Assembly (NCBI GenBank): GCA_963682025.1
Contig: OY821517.1
Coordinates: forward strand, 108,242,972-108,306,971
Length of the DNA: 64,000 nt
Direction of reading: 5' to 3'
Origin: Cordilura impudica
Taxonomy: Eukaryota; Arthropoda; Insecta; Diptera; Scathophagidae
This document shows positions 1 through 11,891 of the stretch, one piece after another. The translations under genes were made by a program, and so were the position numbers. Each line of letters opens with the position of its first letter. The stretch's first letter is position 1. The notes below the pieces were generated by a model. It saw nothing but the letters and a program-made list of their open reading frames with translations. It was not told the DNA's origin and did no database searches.

Positions 1-968
1 CCGTCAGCTCCGTATGTTCGTTATCTTGTGAAAAAAGTGAAAGAAACTGGCATCCTCATCGATAAACCAAAGCGTGAAAAGCCAAAAACAGTGCATACAC
101 CCGAGAATATTGCTGCTGTGGCAGAAAGTGTGCGTGAAACGCCATCAACACCAATTCACCGTCGTTCTCAAGAATTGAACATTTCGGAGGCATCAATGAG
201 ACGAATTTTGCATAAGGACCTTGGTATGACGGCATACAAAGTCCAATTGGTTCAGGAGTTGAAGCCAACTGACCATCCAATGCGTTTTCGCTTCGCTAAG
301 TGGGCCTGCGATCGACTTACAGAAGATGCCGATTTTGCCAAAAAATCATCTTTTCAGAGGAAGCTCATTTTGATCTTGGCGGGTATGTAAGCAAGCAAAA
401 TTGTCGCATTTGGGGCACAGAAAACCCGCACGCATACATTGAAAAGCCGATACACCCAAAACGAGTCACTGTTTGGTGCGGATTTTGGTCCAGAGGCATA
501 ATTGGGCCACTTTTCTTCGAAAATGTGCAAGGAATGGCCGTTACAGTCAATGGCGATCGTTATCGGGCCATGTGGAACGAATTTTTGTTCACAAAAATTG
601 AATAGGAGGATATTGGCAACATTTGGTTTCAACAGGACGGCGCTAGGTGCCACACAGCCGAAGCTACACTCGGTGTTTTGCGCCCTGTTTTTGAAGATCG
701 CATTATCAGCCGCAGAGCTGATGTCGTTTGGCCACCTCGGAGCTGGGATTTGACACCGTTGGACTATTTTTTGTAGGGTGCCCTCAAAAATAAGTGTTAC
801 GCCAACAAGCCAGAGACAATTGACGCTTTAAAGGACAATATTCGTGATGCCATTGGTGAAATACAGCCGCACACAATCGATAATGTGCTTAAAAATTGGA
901 CCGATCGTGTAGGCTACTGTATGGCCAGCCGAGGCAGCCATTTGAATGAAATTATTTTCCATTATTAA
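1..968 (+). pseudogene. Tc1/mariner-superfamily transposase, DD41D type, inactivated
   Basis: Transposase that would cut and rejoin its own element at TA sites. It is open from the window edge, so its N-terminus is missing. An HTH-like stretch (RRSQELNISEASMRRIL) is followed by the DDE core: HFDLGGY, RIWGTENPHAY, WFQQDGARCH and SWDLTPLDYF, ending at TAA 966-968. Exactly 41 residues separate the second (QQDG) and third (LTPLDY) aspartates, the DD41D spacing published for rosa-like elements. It is dead four ways: a one-base frame change in the A-run near 340-346, TAG at 603-605, TAG replacing the Trp codon at 774-776, and the first catalytic Asp replaced (FSEEAHF where relatives have FSDEAHF). 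The 3' end of the element may lie near 1050-1080, where a GGCGGACCC-containing segment resembles a terminal repeat. The left end is outside the window. Confidence 0.85.
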
Positions 969-3671
969 CCGGAAGGATCGTACTTTCAAATAAAAAAAGA
1001 AATTTGAGATAATATTCAGTAGTTTTTTTTTATAGCATTTTCAAAAAAAAAAAAGTTATTTGGCGGACCCTTTACATACCATTTACCAAAATGAGTTCCC
1101 ACCTGAATACGCTCTATATATATATATATAGCAACAACCTGATAAAGACAAGAATTTGAACTGCCGCAATAGTAATAATTTAAAGATCTAATATAAATAT
1201 ATATATTTTTTTTTAATATGACACGATTTCATTAAATGTCGTTTCTGCATACGGTATCGCTGAATTCCACAACCTTGTCATCTGTTCATAATAGGTGTTG
1301 AAATTATTGTGTAAAACTTTATTTAATTATTCAATATTCACATACCGATATAAACCTGTTCTTTACTTAAAAATGTAATATATAGATATGTGTGGAGTCT
1401 AGATATGATTAATATTATTGCGCGAAATTTTTTCTTTTTTACCGACTTTTTGAATTTTCACAAAAAACACTATTTACACATATTTGCTACGGCTAAAAAA
1501 AGTTCAATCAGATATAAACTAAGTAAAACTGATATTTGCTAATCACTCTTAATAAAATTTTTGCATTACGATTTCGTCAAAACACACAAATATGCGCCTT
1601 ATTATAGACACAAAAAAAAGATTTTCATTTACATATACTACTTCGACGCCTTTAAGTGGTCTCAAAAAATATTTATTTTATTATTATTTTTTCTTTTTTT
1701 TTTTGAAGAGGAGCTTCAGGACAATAATCCTATTTTTTTTTAAATAAAAGCAAACCATAGTATAATATTATATTAATTATATTAACAGCTTGGATCTTGA
1801 GACGAAAATATAATATTTATATTTGTTTTAACCATACCTGGGTGCATAGTGCAAAAAACCCCCTTATACATTTCTAAACACCAAAACAAGATTTGTGACT
1901 GAAACTTCAAATTAGACGGAATTGTCAAGTTTTTGTTGTTGATAATTGCACGAGTAGAACATGTACATTTGAACAACAAATAAAAACAGCAATAGAAAAA
2001 AATAAAAATAGAGGAAATTTGTATAGCATTATAAAAGCAACAAGGTGGCCACATTCAGTGGTAAATAGTGTTTATTGGCTCAAATGTTTTCAACTTGTTA
2101 ACATGTAAAATACTATAAAAAAAAGAACTATAAAAAGGGTTCTAGTTCGTATAAACTGCATGAAAAAAGTTTTTTTTCTTTTCAGTAATTTTCTAGGTAA
2201 AATAAATACAAGCTACTTAGGTATTTCCGTTAATACAAACACACACGTATCCAACCAAACAAAAAGAGAAACACACAGAAACAGAAATAACAAATGCCAA
2301 AACTACTCAAAAACATGAAGAAGAATAAAAAATAAAATTACTCAAAATTACCCAAAAAAAAAAAAAAAATAATAAGAAAACGAGAAATGACAATATTTTC
2401 CTGAAAATTTTATGATAGTCTAATTTTAGCTTTATACTTTTAGTACGAGTATAAATTTTTGTATGTAGTTGTAGTTGCAGTTTTTCTAACTTTGGCCCTT
2501 TGTTAGTTGAACAACAATTTGAAAGTTGTGCAACAAATAGTTTTCCTAAAATGTCTACACTGGAAATATGTATTTACACAGGACAAAGAAAGGTTTCATC
2601 AGATTGTCCAAAAATACCAGGTATGTGTGAACGTAAGAACGAATAGTTTGCAAGGTTCAGAAGGACTAAGGAAAAGGACATACACTTTAAACTTTTACCG
2701 GATATCCGCAGTGACACTTGGAGTGCAGCCTCTCTTCCTGTTTTTTTTAAAACTTTTTCGTGTATATATTTTTTATTTCTTCTCCTTCTATTTGCTTTCG
2801 AGTTCTGCAAAGAAGTAAGAATTGTAGGGACAATGGCTAGTATGTTTTCCAATCGTTGTGTGCATGTGACCATCTCTAATGTCAAACAACAATGACCACT
2901 GAGCACGTTTCCAATATTAGCCTTAAAGAATTTTGCTTTACTTTCTTATCGCAACACTTTTTCCTCTACCAATAATAATGGGAATGCAACTATAGTAGGT
3001 GCAGTATATTAAAGGAGACAAAATTAATAAATAAATTTAGGAAAGGTCAAATTCAAATGTAATAAATTATGGCCATAATATTGTTTGAATCATTAGCAAA
3101 TGTATTGATTTAAAATGAAATAAAAAAGAAAATGAATAAAATTTTCTAAAACTCCAGACTTTGGGACAAGAGAATTAATTTCTAAGTTAGAATATGAAGC
3201 AATTTTTGATATATTAGGAAACGTGCTTCATCACGAATACACAATTTTCTGAAAAATTGGCTTCTCTTCTACTTTAACATACTTCTTGGAGTTTTTCAGA
3301 TATCTCATTTGTTCTCCTACAAATCAACCGCAAAAATTACTCATTTGTTATTTTGTTTCACTATTTTTCAAAAAAAAAAAAGGAAATAACTAAATAAAAT
3401 AATGATATTAATAATAATTGTTTCTTGAGACCAGATTATAATTTAGTGAGGTTTTTAAGCGAATTGAATCCAAATCTATGATTTTTGCTTTTCCTGGTTG
3501 AGGGAAAACACGTCAGATGTCTTTTCTAGTATGAATGTGCATTGTATATATAATCTGGTTCCGATTTAATGGAGCATTTAGTCTACGACAACGGTAAGAG
3601 GCAGTTTTGCTTAGAATCCATATAAATCGTCTCGTCCCTGCGCTTAGCATTATGGCGTCAGTGGAGCCCGG
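969..3671. other. No gene seen; AT-rich spacer
   Basis: Apart from the tail of the preceding mariner element (to about 1080) and a TA run at 1117-1131, I recognise nothing. Short ORFs here (for example 2507-2818) have homopolymer-driven composition and no domain signature. Confidence 0.5.
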
Positions 3672-5170
3672 TTGTGCCACATTTTGAAGAATAAAGTTGA
3701 TTTATTTCCATAAAAAGTATAACTGACTCAACTGCTGACAGACCGGCCACGTGGCTTGCAATTTAGCCAAATTGTCAGTCGAATGGTTGACACTAAACCC
3801 GACTTTTGAAATCAAATTTTATGACGGGCAAGGCCCATTCCGTTCTCTGTTGCGGTGTTAACAAGCAAAATTGGTGCATTTGGGGAACGGAGACAAAAAG
3901 GGTGACTTTGTAACATCGCAAGTGGCATCAAAAATTTGCAACGTACATAAATGACAGTCACAACAGCTTTTAATCATACAAACATAACGATACATATAAC
4001 ATTATGGTGTTATATAGATCGCAATAGGTGTGTCTCACTAATTGATTCTTAACAAGTTCATGTATCAAATAGGATAAGTATGCAGAGAGTTCTTGAATAA
4101 TTAGTATTGTTATTTTAGCAACACACCGCGTAGGATTACTGTACAGAAAAGTAAGAATCCGCGCACTTTTAAAACGAAGATCGACTCTGGTTGTCACCGA
4201 TATATTTATTTGAGCGGCTTCATGTGACTGCTCCTGATGATTCTGCAGCTTCGGCTAACTACTCTCGACAATCCAGCGGTTTCAACTAACTGCTCCCGGT
4301 AATCCAGTGATTTCTGCTCGAAGATCCAGTGACATCGGTAATTCTACTTGCAATATTTGCATGCAACAGCACCACAGTGTGAATAAGGAACCGTTCTGCA
4401 ACCAATGTCATGCGTTTCCAACCTGCCGAAAACCATCTTATTAAAGTTCCTGATCTACCGATATTATCGCCTACAGATATAGTCATTTTCTGTAACCGAC
4501 TACAACTTTTGGTGGCCGATTACCAAAACCCGAATAAGATGCCGATTCTGTTACTATCCTAAATTATACATATATTGAGAAACTAAATAAAATTAATTTT
4601 GTAACCGCAATAAAGGGTAAATGAAACGTCTTTTCATTGCATGAGGTTTGCGGGTCCTGCAGAAGTCCCAGGACATGACTGACTACCTCAGCTAAGGATT
4701 AAAACCTCGTTACAACTGTTTGCGCCGAAACAACCATTGGGCCATTTCTCTTTAGAGAAGGTGAAGCTATCGATGGCAAATAATATCGATGGAGGTTTTA
4801 TCATTACGTCTGACCGAAAATGCGCGAAAAACGTCTTGGTTTAAAGACTATGGTGTACCATGCCAAACTGCAAATCAGTCAATAAAGTTTCTGGATCAAT
4901 AATTTCCTGAACGTGTGACGTTAAAAAACGTGACATTGATTGGCCACCCGGATCTGTAGATCCGAAACCTTTTTGGTGGGTTATTTAGAAAGCAAAGTAT
5001 ATACCAATGAGCCTCGGACCATTGATGAGCTTAACGCAACAACTCGTGCCGAAATCATTCCTCTATCGTCCAAAATGCTCGAAAAAGTTATTGAGGATGC
5101 AGCAAAAATGGTATTTTTTGCCATGGCCAATAGAGGAAGCCATTTGGTTGATGTTTTATTCAAAAAGTAG
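3672..5170 (+). pseudogene. Second mariner-like transposase, heavily decayed and interrupted
   Basis: Two pieces of one transposase in the same orientation. The N-terminal half (about 3690-3900) reads through stops as TDRPRG, then NPDF, then GVNKQNWCIWGTET, matching the HF-GGYVNKQN-IWGTENP block of Tc1/mariner enzymes. The C-terminal half begins near 4730 with TIGPFLFREGEAI, continues through a broken catalytic block (CQTANQSIKFLDQ) and ends with an open stretch at 4960-5170 containing TIDELNA and AMANRGSHLVDVLFKK, the usual C-terminal tail. About 800 bp between the halves (roughly 3930-4720) has no homology I can see and probably contains an insertion. Several stops and frame changes show it is old. 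It is not the same subfamily as the copy at 1-968. Confidence 0.65.
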
Positions 5171-6046
5171 TCCAAGTGAATTGAAGTAGACCAAGTTAAA
5201 TAAAAATATTACAAATATGGAAATAGTTGTTTTTAGGTTAGTCAATATTCACATACCGGAAAAATTGTGGCGCATCCTGTACCCATGTCAAGCTATCTAA
5301 CTGAATATAACACAATCTGCTCTCGATGGAAAATTTTTCTTAACCAATTTTTGTTAAAAATATATATTTTATCAAAAAAAAAAATTAAATAACATAAAAA
5401 TAATAATAAATAAAAAATAGAGTAGGGTAGATCGCGTTATTTTCAAAAATACCAAGTTAGTTCTGCCAGCTACTACAGTCATTTATAACAGTTGCAGGGA
5501 ACGGTTTCAAGTCTAAGGTTATTAACGGGTGTTAAATTGCAGGTTCAGTTTTAAATGAAAAAAAGGAGTAGATAAATAAAATATATAACAGAAGAAAAAC
5601 TTATTTCATAGCACACTTTCCATTTAGCTTAATATATTTAGTCGACTGTGTCTCCAATGTTTTCATTGTTGGACCAAAATTTCTTCTTTATGCTTGTAAA
5701 TCTAAAATAGTTACTGGGGCCTAAATTCTAATATATGGTGGATGAAGTAGAAATTTGTAGCCCATTTTGTGGTAATTTGCCCCGCTAATTCCTCACGTGT
5801 GTAGCTATGTACCTGCGCATTCTTTTCATAAAAAAGCACTTCTTTCTTAACGAAATGCAGTCATTTTTTTAATCATTGTTAAATCACTTCAATATTTGGC
5901 AAAATATTCACCATTTATTGTTATATCTCTTTTGAATGTAATATGTGGGTCATGCCCTGAATATCCCACGCTGACCTTATTTAGCGATGGTTTGCCAGAA
6001 GAAACCCATAATTTGTATGTTGTTTTGCCTTCGATACGATCTAATA

Positions 6047-8195
6047 TAGAGGTCACCAAATTTTTTTGTGTCGTAGACCCCTTGTCATGTTCTTCAGTTT
6101 TGGGTAGACCCCATACTTACCTAATATTAATTTTTTTAAATTTCTAACTGTAGCGTAGTGTGAAAAACACATGTTAATTTTTATACGTTTATTAATTGAA
6201 TTCAAATTAAAACTACTCAAAATAAAATTTTTTATCTGTTATATAAAATATACGTAACATTAAATAAATATTAAATAAACTAAGCAATAAGTAAATGTTT
6301 TTAGTGAGCAGGATGAACTTTTGGCGTCAATTTTGTAAGGTTTGATCTTAAATCTCCTCGGCTACTGATATCCAGTCTGTTTCTATTTTTCGTAAGGAGA
6401 TTGGTAACAGCGCTGAACCCCCTTTCCACTAGGTATGACGATGGAAAGGATATTAAAAATTTCCTCGCCATATTCCATAATACGGAATAAGTAATGGGTA
6501 TGTTGTTTTGCAGCCAGACTTGCTGATATTCGTTTATAAACTAAACCTTAAGTTCTTCGTTTGTACTTAGTTCAGCCGGTACCTCTTGTATGATGACATT
6601 CGTTTCGTCTATGTCACCATATGGGTTAATTCTCCAAGGTGGTATTACTATAGTCAAAACGTCCTCAAACCTAGTTTCAAAATCTGAATAGAGGGCATTT
6701 AAATGTTGAAACTACATAGCTTGAAACGTCGTTTTCGTGGCAGTTTGTCTATGACAAATTGGGGAACTGGGCAAATTCGCCCCATCCAATATTTTGCTTC
6801 ATTAGTTTAACTCTGGCAAGAAATGCTGATAAGATGGACTTTGTTTTAATCAAATTTAGACTGTCGCCTTTTAACTGCAAATTAGCCACATTAAGTTTTG
6901 TAAACAAATCTGTTAAATAGGCGATATCTGTTTTCCACATCAAAAAATTTAAGATTTTATCTGTAGTATACAGAAATTCTAAAATAGTCTCAAAAAGTGC
7001 AAAAAATCTTATCAAACGTAAGCCTTTCCACATTCAACGTACTTCAGTGTGAAGGAGTAATTGATAAAAGTGTTCGTCATTTTCTTCACAAAACTGCGCA
7101 AATAACCGCGTATTCAACGCGTTGCTTCGGATTCGGTTTACTGCATCAATGACTAATTGAAGAGATTCATGCAATCTAACACTCAAATTTTTAGCAACTA
7201 AATGTTGTCGATGGATGACACAATGTATTGCTAACACCACAGAAACATTTTGTTTTAAATAGCTTATAAATCCACGATAGCGTCCAACCATGGCATATGC
7301 TCCATCTATAGCGATTTGTGTGGATTTTCTTTTTCGAATTTGTTCGGCCACAGCGTTATATATGTCTTGGCAGGCCTGGTGGAATGAGTGAAGAATAACT
7401 TACGCTTAAAAACAAACAACCAACACAAACATAAATAAGAATGTATGTGTGTGGGGATCCCTGTTATAGACTGACGAATTGAACAAGTCAGTGCAAGTTC
7501 GCGAAACTCTGAGCAAAGGCATTAATAATCACAAAGATGTCTCACCTCATACAAAAATTGTATTTAGCTAAGTTTTGAATTGCATTTTTAAAAATTCACA
7601 AAGCTCTTTAATATGAGAGTACTTTTGCTTTATTCTCTCTTTGAAGCATTTAATTCTTATAACAATTACAATAACAAAAATAATGTGTGCTTACTTTCTT
7701 CATGTGTGAAAGGTGTGTTCGCGAGGAGTGTTTTGAAGTTTTAAAAAAATTGTTTTTATGTTTTTTTGGTCACTTAAAGAAAGAGAAGATTCTTAAAGAA
7801 TGCATCCATTCATTTTTATAATTATTAAGATCTTTGAGACTGCGCGTATGCTTGAAACAAGATGATACTGGTATATCATTATGTGCAGGTTTTTCTAAGT
7901 TCAAAATGTATTGCGACCACAAAGCGAATGCCTACATCCTACAACTTACACAATTTTATAAACATATATATCAAATTTTTTACTTCTTATGAGTATTTTA
8001 TAAATAATGTACATGTCTTTATATTATAAGAAAGTATAATGTAAGTAAATAGGTACTATCAGTGTATGTTGAAATCCACTATCTTGGACCCCCATTTTCA
8101 TTTGGTGGACCCCCAAATTTTTTTCGCTGACGTTGACCCCTTGCAGGTTGTCATAGACCCCTGGGGGTCGATATAGACCACTTTGGGAATGACTG
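6047..8195 (-). mobile_element. hAT-superfamily DNA transposon, 2149 bp, with both ends
   Basis: Ends are imperfect inverted repeats: TAGAGGTCACCAAA at the left and, read inward on the minus strand, CAGTCATTCCCAAAG at the right. An 8 bp near-duplication flanks it, ATCTAATA (6039-6046) and TTCTAATA (8196-8203), 7 of 8 identical; 8 bp is the hAT hallmark. Both subterminal zones are rich in GACCCC/GGGGTC motifs. The body carries transposase remains on the minus strand. It landed inside a mariner relic. Confidence 0.75.
6301..7390 (-). pseudogene. hAT transposase (ZBED/SCAND3-like family), decayed
   Basis: Minus-strand coding relic in three blocks. Block 1 (7351-7034): TDGAYAMVGRYRGF-like start, then CVIHRQHLVAKNLS, then LNTRLFAQFCEEND and LLLHTEVR. 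Block 2 (7033-6749), after a frame change: KGLRLIRFFALFETILEFL through FLARVKLMKQNI. Block 3 (about 6440-6301): FPSSYLVERGFSAVTNLL and NRLDISSRGDLR, the C-terminal hAT dimerisation domain, ending at TAA 6303-6301. The order matches hAT proteins of the ZBED5/SCAND3/FAM200 type. The N-terminal BED finger and the beginning of the catalytic domain are missing or unrecognisable upstream of 7390, so the protein is not functional. Confidence 0.8.
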
Positions 8196-8744
8196 TTCTA
8201 ATAGATCCATGTCTCAATCACAGTTATAAAACGTTATAAAATGGTCATAGTGCGGTTTAGCAATGCCGAACACTCCTTTCAAATTGCACATGACTGCGTT
8301 TCTGTTGACAACAGGGTCTTATAATGCAAAACAACACTAATACGGATTACGTAAATAAAAAATATGCCTAGCTATCGCAGCTTTTGAAAGCGATGAGTCT
8401 GATGGTGATGGAATCCTCTTTAATGATGATGGTACTGATCTAGATTTTGATGGTCAAATTCATAAATTTGTGCTTCCATATACACCAGACTGGCAGCTTT
8501 TTTTTTTGCAAATTATCAGAATAAAAAAATAATTATTTTTCATCTAAACAGTCAAAGGAACATTTTCGTTGGTTTCAACAAAACCATAAAAATTACACTG
8601 TATGACAATATTTATATCCAGTTTTAACTCAACTGTGATTGTAGCATTATTAAGAACGACTTAAGCTAAGGCAAAAATTTGACGCAAATATGTTTGAATA
8701 TATTTTCCCAAAATTTTGTCAAAGCAATATAGAGTTTATTTTGT

Positions 8745-8850
8745 GGTCACACTACACGCATTTATTTGCCTCTTTTTGTTTGTTCAAACAACTTTCAAAT
8801 AGTGGAAAACATAAATGAGGCAAACATGTTTGTCCTATGTTCACACTGGA
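8745..8850. repeat. Short MITE-like inverted repeat
   Basis: GGTCACACTACACGCATTT..TTTGCCTC at the left and, reverse-complemented, GTGTGAACATAGGACAAAC..TTTGCCTC at the right form imperfect arms of about 30 bp. The ends resemble the element at 11738-11891 (GTTCACATTAGGCAAAT). It may be a separate MITE or the left end of the Harbinger element whose coding remains follow. Confidence 0.4.
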
Positions 8851-8956
8851 AAAAATATTTGACACTAAAAATGTTTGATCAAACTGTCAAAAATGTTTGA
8901 TCAAACATAAAATTATTTTCTCAAAAATAACAAATAATAAAAAAATTAAAATCGTG

Positions 8957-9649
8957 ATGGAGGACGATGAAAGTTTTTTGGTTTTGTGCTGTGGAGCAGC
9001 ATCGGCGGTACTTTTGGAAGAGGAGGAAAATGTAAAAAAGAAGAAAACAAGACAATGGGTTAAAGAGTGGGTTCGTCGTCGGAATGAAAAAATATTATTA
9101 GTCAGAGGAGTTCTTGGTTTTATAAAACGTTGGTCTAAAGAGTTCAACGATCCGTATGTAACAAAAACACTATACACGTCACTTGTGAGACCGATTTTGG
9201 AATATGCATCTATTATATGGGACCCTATCTATCAAACTTATATTGATAGCATTGAATCGGTGCAAAAACAATTCCTACTATTCTGTCTTCGCAGCTTAAA
9301 TTTTAACCAATTAAATCTTCCGTCATATAACAGCAGACTCGCCCTTGTTAAGCTGCCAACCTTAAAAAGCCGCAGATCTATGCTAAACGTTTCGTTTCTT
9401 TTGAACATAATTAATGGCGATGTTTGTTCTGGTTTTCTGATCAACAATATTTCATTTAACATCCCCCAACGGCCAACACGTTTCTTCTCACCTTTAACTG
9501 TCCAGTTTTATAGATCAAATTATGCAAACGGTGATCCGCTTAGACGAATGTGTTCTGAATTTAATAAGCTTTATAGATTTATAGATTTTTTTTCAAATAC
9601 AAATGTCATAAAAAGTAATATAATAATTTATTTGAACACATTAAATTAA
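8957..9649 (+). pseudogene. Chimeric ORF: Harbinger transposase N-terminus joined to non-LTR RT C-terminus
   Basis: One open frame of 230 codons built from two elements. Residues 1 to about 44 from the Met at 8957 (MEDDESFLVL, a run of E, K-rich, then WVKEWVRRRNE) look like the start of PIF/Harbinger (HARBI1-type) transposases. From about residue 48 it becomes the C-terminal domain of a jockey-like reverse transcriptase: LGFIKRWSKEFNDPYVTKTL, SLVRPILEYASIIWDP, IESVQKQFLLFCLRSL, RPTRFF, YRSNYANGDPLRRMCSEFN, stop at 9647-9649. The fusion is uninterrupted, but the Harbinger catalytic domain and all RT catalytic motifs are absent. An in-frame ATG at 8897 would add 20 lysine-rich residues; I prefer 8957 because MEDDE is the family-like start. 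Confidence 0.75.
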
Positions 9650-9750
9650 ATTTTTTAATTTTTCATTCATTGTTAAATGTTTTTTTAAATAGTCTGTAAG
9701 GATTAATTCCATAGATTAATAATAATAAATAAATAAATAAATAAAAAACT
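9088..9750 (+). mobile_element. 5'-truncated jockey-like retrotransposon insertion
   Basis: The retrotransposon part of the chimeric ORF, its roughly 70 bp 3' UTR and a terminal (TAAA)n tract (about 9718-9747) form a typical 5'-truncated target-primed insertion. The 5' junction lies within 9080-9112. I could not define a target-site duplication. Confidence 0.65.
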
Positions 9751-9994
9751 TTAATCCTTAATAACTACTTCATTTCAAGACTTATGGGGTCCTATTGTAC
9801 TTTCAATAAAAGCTTGTAAAATATTCTTTCACTCTTTATACACTTTTCATGCACTTATGTAGGCGTTATTTTGAGTAAAGAGACATTTTCTCCAAAAAGC
9901 TCTTGTAAAAAAATGAATAAATCAAAACCGGGCAGCAAAGGGTTACTTTGTAGGGTCGAATAATACCTCATTGGAAAGGTATTTTAAAGAGCTT

Positions 9995-10369
9995 TCACAT
10001 GAACTGTTCCTCAGCTCTTCCCGCGAATCCCATGGCATTAAAAAAAATCCACTTTGGAACTTCCACAGCTCCCTGACCTGATTTTGTTTTGGCTCTGCCA
10101 GCGTAGCCTCGAAACTGGATTCGAATATTGGTCCATTTTGCATTCAGATCCGCTGTGGCATATTTTGAACCAACATTTTCGCTAATGTCCTGCCAGACGC
10201 TTCCACGTAATATTTTACTGTGGTATCCTTCATCGACAGCATTCCACAAACACGGCCTGTCTTCTACAAATGAAATTAATTTGAAGACATCTTCATCATC
10301 CCACTCTTTTACCACTTTGGGTTTAGTTCTTGCTTTTTTAGGAACTGGAACTAGAGAATCGTCTTCCAT
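9995..10369 (-). CDS. MADF-domain protein, probable second ORF of a PIF/Harbinger element
   Basis: 124-codon minus-strand ORF. An N-terminal KKARTKPK basic patch is followed by a MADF (Myb/SANT-like) DNA-binding fold: FKLISFVEDRPCLWNAVDEGY, then WQDISENVG, then LNAKWTNIRIQFRGY. PIF/Harbinger elements encode such a protein beside the transposase to bring it to the nucleus and to element ends, and a Harbinger transposase start lies 1 kb away on the opposite strand. Usual MADF partners are longer, with a C-terminal BESS-like region; this one stops just after the domain, so it is truncated or has a further exon below 9995. A host MADF gene is possible but less likely here. Confidence 0.6.
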   Translation of the reverse strand: MEDDSLVPVPKKARTKPKVVKEWDDEDVFKLISFVEDRPCLWNAVDEGYHSKILRGSVWQDISENVGSKYATADLNAKWTNIRIQFRGYAGRAKTKSGQGAVEVPKWIFFNAMGFAGRAEEQFM

Positions 10370-10429
10370 TTTCTATAACAATAAAAAATATGCACATTAT
10401 AGTAATTATATTAATACAATAATTTAACT

Positions 10430-11737
10430 TACTTGTTTTAATTAATTATAATTTTTTTTGTGAATAACAAAGCGACGCATCAGCTGTTTATTTGTTGATT
10501 TTATTTAAGTGTCGAACACTAGATGTTTTTTTAACAACAATTTAATTTGATTGTCTCAAAACCATACCATATAAAATAGCAGGTCTTAATACAATTAACT
10601 CGTTAACGTCACAGGACCATATCATAGCAGGTCGTAAAACATTTAACTCGTTAATGGCACGTCATTGATCCGCTGGCCATTTTTAACCAAATTTTGCTCC
10701 TTAGTGGAAATATTAACAACCAAAGTAGAAATTTTGATGGAATATAAATCCTAGACGGTTAAAGATATTTTATAAATTTTAATTTTTTATAAATTTGTGA
10801 AGAAATCTTTATTCAAAAATTTTAAAATTTCTGGAGAAAAATATCGTAGGTTTTCAATAATTTTCAACAGTTTAAAATAAAATTTAGTATACTTTTAGTA
10901 AAAACCATCCATAATATATGCATTCAGTGAAAACAGAATAAATTTTGGACTATTTTAGACTTTGTGTATTTCAAAATTCATCGTCCGATCTGATAGATTT
11001 TTAAAAATTAAATACACAGAAAACAAAAATTCATACATGGAATGGATTTGTTTCTAAACTGAATGAATTGTACATTGCTTTTTTCCCAAAATCTTTTAGT
11101 ACAATATATGGACTAGTTCATACATAGTAGGAAACTTTTCTTATGGATTTTTTTTTATTTCATGGAATATTCTTTTGATAAGTTAATGATTACTCCATAT
11201 TATGCACACAATTTTTAACATAAATTATATTCCTGCGGCAAAATGAAATTCACTTTTATTTGCATTTAATAAGATAGAAATTGACAATAGATTACATAAA
11301 ATGCATTTTTAAAGTTTAGAGTCGTTTAAATAGACACCAATTTTGCACACATGGAATAGATTGTGCTTTGATGCAGTAAATTTGTCATTTGAAGCTGAAT
11401 AATTCATGCAAGTTGAGAATGTTTCGGTTATTATTCATAACGATGTATTGCATTTATAGTAATTTATAGTAATAGCATTATAATATAGCATTTATAGTAA
11501 TTAAATGTGTTAATATTGCAATTAACACATTTATTTTATTAAAACCCTGTAAAACTTTTCTAAATATATAGTTCAATAGTTTCAAACAAAAATAAGCATA
11601 GAATTTCAATGATTTTATATATTTAGCGATTTTTTTTAGATTTTATTTTTCTAAGTATTAATAGCTGACAACACTGCTTGACACGGCTGTTATTTGCCAT
11701 TGTTTGCTCTTACAAAAATTTTGTAAGATCAAATAAT
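10430..11737. other. No gene; contains a short tandem duplication
   Basis: AT-rich sequence without a supported gene. A direct duplication of about 48 bp sits at 10564-10660 (AGCAGGTC..TTTAACTCGTTAA..GCAC repeated). The stretch probably belongs to the Harbinger relic or its flank. Confidence 0.4.
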
Positions 11738-11891
11738 GTTCACATTAGGCAAATTTTTGTTTGTAGGCAAATAATTTTATTTGACCAAAATCAGCTGTTT
11801 TGTTGTTTGCCTCTCAAAGATATTTTGTGGTCAGACTATGGTAAAGAAATATTTGATGTTTTTCGTCAAATATTTGCCTAATGTGACCGTA
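11738..11891. repeat. MITE of about 150 bp with GTTCACATTAGGCAAAT ends
   Basis: GTTCACATTAGGCAAAT at the left is matched by ATTTGCCTAATGTGACC at the right, with a further inner pair based on TTTGCC. No coding content. Related termini occur at 8745-8850, so the two may bracket one decayed element. Confidence 0.5.

Larger units (their letters stand above)
5650..8240 (-). pseudogene. Mariner (DD34D-like) transposase relic split by a hAT element
   Basis: On the minus strand, ITVIETWIY (8230-8205, resembling the ITGDETW block) stops at the hAT insertion. Coding similarity resumes beyond it near 6035 as KTTYKLWVSSGKPS, then DITINGEYF, KKEVLFYEKNAQVHS (the KKVLFHQDNAP block with the catalytic Asp lost), LLHPPY and, after a frame change, APSNYF and KKKFWSNNENIGDTVD. 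Order and spacing follow mariner transposases from the first catalytic block to the C-terminus. Many stops show it is long dead. The hAT element 6047-8195 separates the blocks. Confidence 0.5.

Noticed and set aside
2574..2906. 110-codon minus-strand ORF and overlapping plus-strand ORF 2507-2818
   Set aside because: No recognisable motif, overlapping frames, composition like the surrounding spacer.
9943..10427. Plus-strand ORF 10128-10427 and minus-strand ORF 9943-10143
   Set aside because: Shadows of the MADF-domain ORF, which alone shows domain residues.
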